Assembly: GCA_020636095.1 (NCBI GenBank)
Contig: JACJYN010000003.1
Coordinates: forward strand, 186,001-250,000
DNA from: Lewinellaceae bacterium
Lineage (GTDB): Bacteria > Bacteroidota > Bacteroidia > Chitinophagales > Saprospiraceae
Direction of reading: 5' to 3'
Length of the DNA: 64,000 nucleotides
Shown here: one piece after another, positions 5,711 through 13,773 of the stretch
Numbering within the stretch: the first letter of the stretch is position 1
Layout of the letters: every line of letters begins with the position of its first letter
Notes under the pieces: model-generated
Seen by the model: the letters and a program-made list of their open reading frames with translations, nothing else
Database searches by the model: none
What the model was told of the DNA's origin: nothing
Translations under genes and position numbers: made by a program

Positions 5711-7459
5711 ATGTACAGCAGGAACCCAATGTCCAGCGACAAAAAAAGAAATGAAAAACGAGGAATAGAATTGCCTCCCGGCGAGGGAATGCCGGAAGAG
5801 ATCGGCAAGTCCTGGTTTTTGGGGATTGGAATCAATGAATACCAGCACTTCCCGCCCCTGAACAATGCAGTACGCGACGTTGAAGCCATTCTCAAACTAC
5901 TCCGGGAGCAATACGATATTGATGAAGCCAAGATACTTACTGATGGCCAGGCTACCCGGCGTAGTATCCTGCGAAAATTGGAAGAATTATCCCGGAAGGT
6001 AAAACCCGACGATAAGCTCCTCATCTATTTTTCCGGCCACGGCTACCTTAGCCCCGGTGGCCTGGGCTTCTGGGTTCCGGTGGAGGCCGAAGCTGGTTAT
6101 TCTGATGATTATATCCCCAACTCGCGTTTGCGCGACTACCTTATAGAGATTCGCTCCCGGCACATTCTGCTCGTCTCAGATGCCTGTTTTTCCGGCGCCC
6201 TGTTTGCCAAAGGCCCCACGCGGCGCCTTCCGGAAGCGGAGGAAATACTGGAAAAGAAAACATCCCGCTATGGATTCTGTTCCGGGCGGAGCAATGAAGA
6301 AGTGTACGACGGCCCGCAGGGTGGGCACAGCCCATTTGCAGGAAGTATCCTGGAGGCCTTGCAGGAGAACACGGCGCCCCGGCTTCGGGTATCGCTTCTG
6401 GCGGAGCAGGTGATGAGCCGCACCGCTTCTCAATATCGCCAATTGCCGCACCACGGCGCGCTCTTTGATGTTGGGGATAAGGGCGGACAATATGTATTTC
6501 ATCTGCGGCAGGCTACCCCGGCCTGGCAAAATGCCTGGGCCGCCATTGAACGGCTGCCGGAAGACAACATCGGCCAGCTCAATACCAAGATCCTTCGCCT
6601 GGATGAATACGCTGAGCAATTCCCCTCTGCCACAAACGTCAGCCAGGCTCTGGCATTGGGTGAGCAACTCGAATACAAGCGGGAATTCCTCCAGGCTGGC
6701 GATTCCCTATTCCGCCTCCGGAATTTTACCAGTAAAGATACGCCCTTCCGCCAGCAAGCCCTGGAACGTATCGAAGAGCTGAAAAAGGGCTACACCGAAC
6801 CGGCCGAACCTGAGCCAGGGCCCCGTGCCGTGCAACCAAAGAAGGAACCAGGGCAGGAAAAGCCTTCTCAACCTAAGCCTAAACCTGAATCCCCCTCCAA
6901 CACCTTCACCGACCCGCGCGACGGCCAGGTATACCGCACCATCGAACTCAACGGCCAGCGCTGGATGGCGCAAAACCTGAATTATGATGTTGGGGAGGGC
7001 TGCTGGGTATATGAAAAAAGCTCAGGTTTTTTAGGGTTAGGGGCAAAGAAAAAGGAAGAAGGGTACGGCCGCCTCTACACCTGGGAGGCGGCAAAAAAGG
7101 CCTGCCCGCCAGGCTGGCGCCTGCCGACGGATGAGGAGTGGCGAGCCTTGGCTATGGCCCATGGTGGGCTTTGGGATGGAAATCACCAAGGTGATCCGCA
7201 GAAAGCTTATTGGGTTCTAATCGAAGGTGGGAGCAGCGGTTTTGCTGCGCTCCTGGGCGGTTACCGGAATCCAGATGGCAGTTGCAGCGACATCAGGGAG
7301 GGCGGTAACTACTGGTGCGGGACGGAAAAGGACACGCATCACGCATTGTTCTACCACTTCGGCAGCACCTTTGGCGAATTGGACTGCTATGATAACGATA
7401 AGTCGTTCGGGTATTCCTGCCGTTGCCTTCAGGGTGCGCCGTCTAACGGCATAGATTGA
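5711..7459 (+). CDS. Caspase-like (peptidase C14) protein with C-terminal FISUMP domain
   Basis: A 582-residue fusion. Residues 34-270 are a caspase-fold peptidase: WFLGIGINEYQHFPPLNNAV opens the domain, the catalytic histidine is in YFSGHG (about 110) and the cysteine in SDACFSG (about 159), and a p10-like part follows. A helical linker and a proline/lysine-rich hinge (about 370-400) lead to a Fibrobacter succinogenes major paralogous (FISUMP) domain starting FTDPRDGQVYRTIELNGQRW and ending SFGYSCRCLQG, a C-type-lectin-like tail. There is no signal peptide, so it is probably cytoplasmic. ATG at 5729 is an alternative start; TACATTTG at 5698-5705 resembles a -7 element. It is isolated in the accessory island. 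Confidence 0.88.
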   Translation: MYSRNPMSSDKKRNEKRGIELPPGEGMPEEIGKSWFLGIGINEYQHFPPLNNAVRDVEAILKLLREQYDIDEAKILTDGQATRRSILRKLEELSRKVKPDDKLLIYFSGHGYLSPGGLGFWVPVEAEAGYSDDYIPNSRLRDYLIEIRSRHILLVSDACFSGALFAKGPTRRLPEAEEILEKKTSRYGFCSGRSNEEVYDGPQGGHSPFAGSILEALQENTAPRLRVSLLAEQVMSRTASQYRQLPHHGALFDVGDKGGQYVFHLRQATPAWQNAWAAIERLPEDNIGQLNTKILRLDEYAEQFPSATNVSQALALGEQLEYKREFLQAGDSLFRLRNFTSKDTPFRQQALERIEELKKGYTEPAEPEPGPRAVQPKKEPGQEKPSQPKPKPESPSNTFTDPRDGQVYRTIELNGQRWMAQNLNYDVGEGCWVYEKSSGFLGLGAKKKEEGYGRLYTWEAAKKACPPGWRLPTDEEWRALAMAHGGLWDGNHQGDPQKAYWVLIEGGSSGFAALLGGYRNPDGSCSDIREGGNYWCGTEKDTHHALFYHFGSTFGELDCYDNDKSFGYSCRCLQGAPSNGID

Positions 7460-7571
7460 CGCTGGCTGGAGGCCAGCCTGGCTATAAGAAGTTGAGCTAA
7501 CAACTTTCTTTGAAAACCTGTGTAAAGATCAGCACGTCAGGCACGGCGAACGTCATTCTGTAAAACACCCA

Positions 7572-7931
7572 TTAGTCTTTCGCTTGTTTACCTGTAAAAT
7601 AGGTAGCGGTTTTTCCATCGTAGCACCAAACCCCGTCACCATCACCAAATCAAATATTTCCTTCTTTATCTTCTGAAATCCCCATAAACATTCCATCAAC
7701 TTTAAAAACTTGAATGCCTTTTACCTTTTCATTAAGCAGCGATTTTTCATCATAGCGGCTTACCGCGCCTTGGCCACCGATCCAGATGTTTCCGTATTTA
7801 TCTTCTAAAGCATCGAATGCATAACAGTTATCCAATCCTTTTTCTTTTGACCAATTTGTGAAAGAATTTCCATCATATCGAATGATGGCTTCATATGCAG
7901 CAAATAATCGGCAAAAGGTAGTCTCTTTTGA
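7572..7931 (-). pseudogene. Two-component-regulator propeller protein fragment with in-frame stop
   Basis: On the minus strand a frame without a start reads two propeller blades: IIRYDGNSFTNWSKEKGL, then DALEDKYGNIWIGGQGAVSRYD. A third begins SEDKEGNI, stop, FGDGDGVWCYDGK. The stop (TGA at 7650-7652) replaces the tryptophan expected in the NIWIG/NIWFG motif, a single-base TGG to TGA change. The frame ends TAA at 7572. Both the N-terminal blades and any sensor-kinase part are absent. It is a relic inside the accessory island. Confidence 0.7.
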
Positions 7932-7938
7932 CTAACCC

Positions 7939-8172
7939 CTAAATTAAAGGCAGCGCTACGGGCAGGAAAATAGCCGAAATGAGGTTCCAGAAGCGGTGAT
8001 TTGCCCCGAAGGGGCCTTGGGGGCAGCCCAAATAGCCTGCCCCGAATTCATTTCGGGGACTACCTCCAAACATGCTAAGAGCATGCGACAATTCATGAAG
8101 CATGGTAGTAATTAAAAACGCAACTACATAAAGGATGGCAGAATTTAGGGTTAAATAGGTTTTCTCTTTCAT
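7939..8172 (-). pseudogene. M50-like membrane metalloprotease fragment interrupted by palindromic sequence
   Basis: The start is a normal gene start: a GAGGTG ribosome-binding sequence 8 bases after the PFK stop, then MKEKTYLTLNSAILYVVAFL and the zinc motif HELSH in a transmembrane helix, as in site-2-type or DUF3267 peptidases. After SMFGG the DNA becomes palindrome-rich (about 7970-8070: CCCCGAA/TTCGGGG, GGCAG/CTGCC, GCCCC/GGGGC), and the encoded tail is not protease-like. The second metal-binding segment is missing. It was probably a functional gene downstream of PFK, cut by the insertion that forms the island edge. Confidence 0.5.
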
Positions 8173-8180
8173 AATTCACC

Positions 8181-10415
8181 TCAATACTCCGCCCCCTCCG
8201 GCGCTTCCGCCATTATCTTGGCGATGTGGCGCAGGTTCGTCATCCACCATTGTTTCACCGGCCGCTGGAATTCGGCGTCCACCAGTTCCGGCCAGCGGGC
8301 CATGTCCACAAAATCTACCTTCCCTTTTTGCAGGCCGATGAAGGAAACCGGCTTTCGGCCTTCGAGGCATTCCGTTATCAGATGCTCGGTGCATAACTTG
8401 GCGAGCCGTATGGCCAGTATCCGGTCAAAGGGAGAAGGGTCTCCGCCTTGTTGCAGGTGGCCGAGAATGGCTTGCCTCACATCGAAGAGGTCACCGCCTT
8501 CTTCTTCAAACAGGGCGGCCATAAACGTAGTACTGTATAGGGAATTGGCCTTCTCATTCCGGATCATCAGCCCCAGGCGTTTGCCTTTGGAGAATCCTTC
8601 CACCAGGTGATCCAGGTCCTTTTGCAGGTCGATGAGTTTTACCCCCTCTTCGTGCAGATAAACCCTTTCCGCACCAGTGGCAATGCCACTGACCAGCGCC
8701 AGAAATCCACAATGCCGGCCCATCACTTCCACCACGAAACAGCGCTTGGAGGCGACCGCCGACTGTTTAATCTTATCGACAACCTGGACGATGTTATTTA
8801 ATGCGGTATCGGAGCCGATACTCCGTTCAGACCCCGGCAGGTTATTATTGATGGTCGCCGGCAGGCAGACCATCGGAATATTGAACGCGTGAAAATCTTT
8901 CCGTTTCTGGTACATGTTGTAAATGGCCTGATACCCGGACCAACCTCCGATCATCAGGATGGCGTCAATCTTATGCTCTTCAATCGTTCTGGCAATAGCA
9001 TAATAGTCGGTTCCTGTAAGTTCTTTCCGGTTGGTCCCCAGTTCTGCTCCTCCTATATTTACCCAGCCACCTACGCTCATCCAATCCATCTCCTTGAACT
9101 TTCCGGCAATCAGGCCCCGGAACCCGTCACTGACGCCCAGCATCACATGGCCGTGGTCCAGCCCAATGCGCACCGCCGTGAGCGCAGCTGTATTCATACC
9201 CGCTGCCGGCCCTCCTCCATGCAAGACGGCAATCCTCAATTGCTTTTGATCCGAAGCAGCAGCAGAAGGCAACGTGCGGAGCATTACTTTCAGTGTTTCG
9301 TAAGCTTCCGTAAACCCTACACCTCGCAGCTCCATGGCCTTGTCGTAATCGCCTGATTTGATCAGCTCCCGTATCAGTTGAGTATCCGCCACACATTTCA
9401 TCAGCGGGGCGGTGATGACGTCATTTTCCTGTACGCCAATTAACAGGGGCTCATCATCGGGTGAACTGGAAGCGATCTTTTCCACGGCCGTGCACCCCAG
9501 CAGAGTAGTCATATACCGGTCATAAGCGCTGGGCGCGCCGCCCCGCTGCACATGCCCCAGGATGGTCACCCGGGTATCTTCATTCAGCCGCTCTTCCAGG
9601 ACTTTCTGTACATCGGTACTGCCGATCGGGTTACCTTCGGTGTCCTGTGCGCCTTCCGCCAGGATAACGATGCTGTCGCGCCGCCCGGAATCCCTGCCGG
9701 CCTTTAGTAAGGCACACATATTTTCCTCCCATTCACCCGGTTTGGGCGGATCTTCGGGTATGAAGACCCAGTCGGCCCCACAGGATAAGCCCGCCATCAA
9801 TGCCAGGTAACCACAGTTTCTGCCCATGACCTTGATGACAAAGGTCCGCTGGTGGCTGGCGGCCGTACTGATGATCGCATCCACGGCTTCTGTTATCCGG
9901 AACAAAGCAGAATCGGCGCCAATAGTCATATCCGTTCCACACATGTCATTATCGATGGAACCAACCAGGCCGGCAATGAAAATGGACCGGTATTTTTCCG
10001 CAAAAGCATGGTCGATCTTGCCTTCTTCGAGTAGGGCATCGGTATGTTCGGCCCATTCCTGCCGCAGCACATTAGCTCCGGTAAGGCTCCCGTCTCCACC
10101 GATCACCACCAATGCATCGATCCCCCGGCTGATCAGGTTCTGGACCGCCTGACGACGCCCCTCTTTGGTCCGGAAAGCATCTGACCGGGCGGACCCGATA
10201 GAAGTACCGCCCTTCTGCAATATTCCTCCTCCTGCCGACCATCCTGCTTTTCGAATGTAATCGCCCCCCAGGATCATGCCTTTATATCCTTCGTAGATCG
10301 TATATACATCGAATCCCTTGTGGACGGCGGCGCGCACCACCGCTCTTACGGCCGGGTTCATACCCTGCGCATCACCGCCACTGGTCAGAACTGCTATTGA
10401 TTTTTTATTTGCCAT
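8181..10415 (-). CDS. 6-phosphofructokinase with two fused PfkA domains (eukaryote-like)
   Basis: A 744-residue polypeptide holding two complete PfkA domains in tandem, twice the bacterial length. It should phosphorylate fructose 6-phosphate with ATP in glycolysis. The N-terminal half keeps the catalytic set: GGDGS (106-110), GSIDNDMCGTD with the base aspartate near 155, and MGRNCGYLAL. In the C-terminal half GGDG is GGWSG and TIDND is TINNN, so that site should be non-catalytic, as in the regulatory half of fungal and animal PFK. Segments such as VGSIDNDMCGTDMTIG and ILGHLQQGGDPSPFDR closely resemble the eukaryotic enzyme. The rest of glycolysis is not nearby. Confidence 0.92.
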   Translation of the reverse strand: MANKKSIAVLTSGGDAQGMNPAVRAVVRAAVHKGFDVYTIYEGYKGMILGGDYIRKAGWSAGGGILQKGGTSIGSARSDAFRTKEGRRQAVQNLISRGIDALVVIGGDGSLTGANVLRQEWAEHTDALLEEGKIDHAFAEKYRSIFIAGLVGSIDNDMCGTDMTIGADSALFRITEAVDAIISTAASHQRTFVIKVMGRNCGYLALMAGLSCGADWVFIPEDPPKPGEWEENMCALLKAGRDSGRRDSIVILAEGAQDTEGNPIGSTDVQKVLEERLNEDTRVTILGHVQRGGAPSAYDRYMTTLLGCTAVEKIASSSPDDEPLLIGVQENDVITAPLMKCVADTQLIRELIKSGDYDKAMELRGVGFTEAYETLKVMLRTLPSAAASDQKQLRIAVLHGGGPAAGMNTAALTAVRIGLDHGHVMLGVSDGFRGLIAGKFKEMDWMSVGGWVNIGGAELGTNRKELTGTDYYAIARTIEEHKIDAILMIGGWSGYQAIYNMYQKRKDFHAFNIPMVCLPATINNNLPGSERSIGSDTALNNIVQVVDKIKQSAVASKRCFVVEVMGRHCGFLALVSGIATGAERVYLHEEGVKLIDLQKDLDHLVEGFSKGKRLGLMIRNEKANSLYSTTFMAALFEEEGGDLFDVRQAILGHLQQGGDPSPFDRILAIRLAKLCTEHLITECLEGRKPVSFIGLQKGKVDFVDMARWPELVDAEFQRPVKQWWMTNLRHIAKIMAEAPEGAEY

Positions 10416-10679
10416 ACAAACTTTATTACTTAAATCCTATATGCAAAGATGGTAATTTATTGGGGCAGGAGTACTTGAATCCTGGTTAAATTAGACAGGA
10501 GATTTCCTTCACCTTACCCCATTACCCACCTTCGCCCGGACAAAATAATTTTTTTGAAAAACTTATTGACAAGCATAAGCAACAATATTAGACAGGAAGC
10601 GAAAAAAAAGGCGGCCCCGGGAAAAAAACCGCCATTTTTATGGTCTAACTATCAAAACCACCATTTGGAAGCCCGGTTT

Positions 10680-11222
10680 ATGCAGAAAAGCCACGATGTA
10701 GTAGAACGCGCCCGACGCGGCGACCCGGCCGCCTTCCGCCAGCTGGTAGAGCAGCACGAAGGGTTGGTCCGCTCTACTGTAGCGGGTATGCTGGGCGATA
10801 CCGCAGAGGCCGATGATGTAGCCCAGGAGGTGTTCATCCGCTTCTACAAAGCGCTGAAGGACTTCCGGGGAGACTCCCAGGTAGGAACTTACCTCAGCCG
10901 CATCGCCATCAACCTGTCGATCAACGAACTGAAACGGCGGCAACGCAAGAACCGGTGGTTATCGGTTATTCAAAAAGGAGCAGACGCCACAGGTGTAGAA
11001 GACACCAGCATGGACCCTGCCCGCCAGGATATGCAGGATACCCTTCGCAAAGCCCTGCAAGTACTGGATACCGAATTTAGGGCGGTAGTGGTTCTAAGGC
11101 TTATCGACGGTTATTCCGTCAAGGAAACAGCGGAGATTCTGGGGTTGCCCCAGGGAACGGTGGCTTCCCGGCTGGCCCGAGGCCAGCAGAAGTTGCGCGA
11201 AATTTTAAAAAAATGGCTATAG
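10680..11222 (+). CDS. ECF-type RNA polymerase sigma factor
   Basis: A sigma-70 family factor of about 180 residues containing only regions 2 and 4. Region 2 runs from AFRQLVEQHEGLVRSTV through AEADDVAQEVFIRFYKAL; region 4 is DTEFRAVVVLRLIDGYSVKE with the helix-turn-helix ETAEILGLPQGTVASRLARG. The frame is open from a TTG at 10554, but the first 42 residues are basic, non-conserved spacer, so the ATG at 10680 is preferred. It overlaps or abuts the anti-sigma gene, the usual pairing. Upstream lies about 260 bp of spacer with no clear autoregulated promoter recognisable by eye. Confidence 0.9.
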   Translation: MQKSHDVVERARRGDPAAFRQLVEQHEGLVRSTVAGMLGDTAEADDVAQEVFIRFYKALKDFRGDSQVGTYLSRIAINLSINELKRRQRKNRWLSVIQKGADATGVEDTSMDPARQDMQDTLRKALQVLDTEFRAVVVLRLIDGYSVKETAEILGLPQGTVASRLARGQQKLREILKKWL

Positions 11223-11227
11223 ACGAT

Positions 11228-11617
11228 ATGAAAAAGGAAACCATAGAGGAGTTGCTCCTCCGGTCTTTTGAACAGCAACTTTCCGCCGAGGAAAGGGGCC
11301 GGCTCGATGCCGCCCTGGCCGGTTCGGAAGAATTGCGCCGGGAGCAGCAGCAGTTGGAAAAAGTCCGTCATTGGCTGGGGAGCCTACAGGCAACACCCAA
11401 AAACGGCTTTGTGGATGGTGTAATGAAGGAGTTGAACACCTCGCCGGTCGAGGCTACGCTCCTATCGATTTTGCCCCGCGCCGCCGCCGCCTGCCTGATC
11501 GTCCTGCTGCTTACCCTCATAGGAATTTATATGGCGGAAGGCAGCCTGTCTACCGACGCTATCATTGGCGTGAACAACCTGGCGCCGGAGGATGCCTATT
11601 CTTATCTGGAATACTAA
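11228..11617 (+). CDS. Probable anti-sigma factor, single-pass membrane protein
   Basis: About 129 residues. The N-terminal cytoplasmic part is acidic and helical (EELLLRSFEQQLSAEERGRL, then EELRREQQQLEKV), similar to the zinc-free anti-sigma domains of Bacteroidota. One transmembrane helix (AAACLIVLLLTLIGIYM) is followed by a short periplasmic tail. An upstream ATG at 11213 would overlap the sigma gene by 10 bases; 11228 starts 5 bases after it. Position directly behind the ECF sigma gene is the main support. It should hold the sigma factor at the membrane until an envelope signal. Confidence 0.7.
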   Translation: MKKETIEELLLRSFEQQLSAEERGRLDAALAGSEELRREQQQLEKVRHWLGSLQATPKNGFVDGVMKELNTSPVEATLLSILPRAAAACLIVLLLTLIGIYMAEGSLSTDAIIGVNNLAPEDAYSYLEY

Positions 11618-11627
11618 AAAAAAAGTA

Positions 11628-12062
11628 ATGCGAACATTAAAAATAGTGGCGGCTGTACTTTCCCTTATTGGGGTAGGATTTGTGGCGGGGTTTTTCACCC
11701 ATCGCTACGTGACCGTCCAGGAGATTAACCGCGTAGCCGAAATGCGTTTCGCTCCTGGTTTTGAGGAACAGCTCTATCACATTATCGATGCGGATGCAGC
11801 GCAACAGCAACAACTGCATCCTATTGTCCACCGCTACGCCGGCCTGATCGCCGAAAGCCATATCGAGTTCAGGGCTCAGCGCAAAACGCTGGTCGATTCC
11901 ATGCACCAGGAGATCAAGCCGTTGCTGAGCGAAGCGCAAATACAGAAACTGGACCGTTTTTCCCGCCGCTTTAAGGAACACATGGAAAAAAGAAGGGCCC
12001 CGCGGGAAAAAAACCACGACCGCGATGGTCTAAGAGAAAAAAGAAAAAAGAAGGCTGATTAA
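11628..12062 (+). CDS. Membrane-anchored periplasmic Spy/CpxP-like protein
   Basis: About 144 residues from ATG 11628 (the frame is open from 11592 but the added residues overlap the anti-sigma gene). An N-terminal anchor (LKIVAAVLSLIGVGFVAGFF) precedes a helical domain with FAPGFEEQLYHIID and IKPLLSEAQIQKLDRFSRRF, the LTxxQ-like helical plan of CpxP, Spy and CnrX-type periplasmic sensors. The tail is very basic (KKRRAPREKN to the end). It follows the anti-sigma gene by 10 bases and should belong to the same operon; a sensor or chaperone role for the sigma system is inferred. Confidence 0.65.
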   Translation: MRTLKIVAAVLSLIGVGFVAGFFTHRYVTVQEINRVAEMRFAPGFEEQLYHIIDADAAQQQQLHPIVHRYAGLIAESHIEFRAQRKTLVDSMHQEIKPLLSEAQIQKLDRFSRRFKEHMEKRRAPREKNHDRDGLREKRKKKAD

Positions 12063-12151
12063 ATACAGCGTGTATTAAACTTCCTTCCCGGGAAATGATC
12101 TAAGAGGCTGTAAGAATGCCTCAATTACTAAAAATCAAAATCGAACTTACC

Positions 12152-13339
12152 ATGAAAATGCATAAGCAATTTTTCTCCGCCCTTCTGATGGGCGCCCTGT
12201 TCTTTCTGAGCACAACCCTTTCCGCCCAGCCCCGCCAGGGCCATCGGGCCGGCCCTTTCCAGGCGCTGGAACAATGGAAAACGGAGTTGAATCTGACCGA
12301 AGCCCAGCAAGCCCAACTCGAAGCACTGAAACCTGCTTTCGAGAAAAGCCTGGCGGATATCAAGGATAAGGAGTTCGACTCGCCAGAAGCGCACAAGGAA
12401 GCATTCCACGGATTGATGCAGGAGTATAAAACCAGCATCGGACAGATACTCACAGAAGAACAGAAGGCAATGCTGGAGGCCAAGCGGGCCGAGCGGCGGG
12501 AAGGCCGCCAGGAGCGAATGAAGAAAGTGGATAAGAAAGGCCTGCACCAGGAAATGAAAGCTTACCAGGATCAGAACATCCACCCGGTTATGCTTCAGCA
12601 GCGCGCCAAGCTCGAACAAAAGATCAGCGCCGAAGATAAGGCCCTGATCGCCAGGCTGCGCACTCAATTTGAAGCCAACCGCCAGGAAATGGAACAGCTC
12701 AAGCAAAATCCCGAACACAGCCGGGAGGACTTCCAGGCCATGCGCGAAGCCCATAAAGAGGAAAGGGCTGCCCTGAAAGGCCTGGTGGAAAAATACAACG
12801 AGGAGATCGATGCGCTGCTCACCGAAGTGAAAGGGCAGCAGGAACAATGGCACAAAGATATGCGGGCCATTCACGAAAAGTATGCTCCCGGCAGAGAAGA
12901 AGGACAGAGTAAAAAAGGAGAAGGCAGGAGAGATAAAGGTGAAAAACAAATGCGCCACCCTGGCCATCACCCGCACCCTGGCATGCACCCCGATGGCGAT
13001 GGTAAGGAAATGCGCAAAGGCCACTTCCTGCTGCTCGACCCCAATGCTCCCGCCGAGGCTCCAACCAAAGCAGCCGTTACGACAAATGTAAATGTCTACC
13101 CCAACCCGGCAGCCAACCGGATGACCCTGGACTATACCCTGCTGAAAGCCGGTAATGTCCGCATCGAGCTGCGCGATAAGGAGGGCAATCTGGTCAAAGT
13201 CGTGGAAGAAAGCCAGAAAACCGCCGGCGACTACAGCCTGCCGGTCGACGCTACTACCCTACAGGACGGCGTCTACTACCTGACAATCGTCAGCCAGGGC
13301 CAGCGCACGGCCCAAAAGGTGGTGGTGGCGAAGCAGTAG
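12152..13339 (+). CDS. Spy-like exported protein with T9SS sorting domain
   Basis: About 395 residues from ATG 12152. A signal peptide (FFSALLMGALFFLSTTLSAQ) is followed by coiled, charged helices with repeated LTxxQ-type motifs (LNLTEAQQAQLEAL, ILTEEQKAMLEA), the hallmark of Spy/CpxP chaperones. A His-rich stretch (MRHPGHHPHPGMHPDGDG) could bind metal. The last 80 residues form a type A T9SS C-terminal domain: VNVYPNPAANRMTLDYTL, then DGVYYLTIV and the final VVVAKQ. It is therefore likely secreted or surface-attached. It is the last gene of the sigma/anti-sigma cluster. A Spy-like body with a T9SS tail is an uncommon combination. Confidence 0.8.
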   Translation: MKMHKQFFSALLMGALFFLSTTLSAQPRQGHRAGPFQALEQWKTELNLTEAQQAQLEALKPAFEKSLADIKDKEFDSPEAHKEAFHGLMQEYKTSIGQILTEEQKAMLEAKRAERREGRQERMKKVDKKGLHQEMKAYQDQNIHPVMLQQRAKLEQKISAEDKALIARLRTQFEANRQEMEQLKQNPEHSREDFQAMREAHKEERAALKGLVEKYNEEIDALLTEVKGQQEQWHKDMRAIHEKYAPGREEGQSKKGEGRRDKGEKQMRHPGHHPHPGMHPDGDGKEMRKGHFLLLDPNAPAEAPTKAAVTTNVNVYPNPAANRMTLDYTLLKAGNVRIELRDKEGNLVKVVEESQKTAGDYSLPVDATTLQDGVYYLTIVSQGQRTAQKVVVAKQ

Positions 13340-13352
13340 GAGAGGAGTAGCG

Positions 13353-13434
13353 GTGTTCGGTTGTTCGGTTGTTCGGTTGTTCGGAGTTGGGAGTTGTCAC
13401 AGCGAACAGCGAACAGCGAACAGCGAACAGCGAA
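13353..13434. repeat. Short tandem repeats (8-mer then 7-mer)
   Basis: GGTTGTTC-type octamers at about 13353-13385, then at 13401-13434 four copies of AGCGAAC plus a partial fifth. The remainder of the 434-bp gap to YifB contains an imperfect inverted repeat at about 13677-13762 (CTCAGCCTACTCCCCCTCC against GGAAGGGGGCTAGGCGGAGG) and no gene. Confidence 0.8.
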
Positions 13435-13773
13435 AAATAACACTTCTATCCACGAATGCCCGGGGCAATAGCTTCGGGTATTTTTTTGAGTATAACGAAA
13501 ACGAAAAATGAGGGGCAGCGCATGTTTATAAAAAATTCCGTAAATTGGCATTTCAACTTATCCTGCGCATAAAGAGTTAAACCAACCAACTATTTTTTAC
13601 TTTATTAAGACGGTATCGTCGCTTTGTGCGATTACCCCTCGCTTCTCCGTCCAGCGAAAGAGAAGGGACGCCCGTTTTAACAGACCTCTCAGCCTACTCC
13701 CCCTCCTTTCACCGCTCGCCGCAGCAAAGCGAAGGAGAGGAAGGGGGCTAGGCGGAGGCTTAATCACAAACCA

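Noticed and set aside
5711..7459. Diversity-generating retroelement
   Set aside because: The FISUMP-type tail is suggestive, but no reverse transcriptase or adenine-rich template repeat was found in the window.
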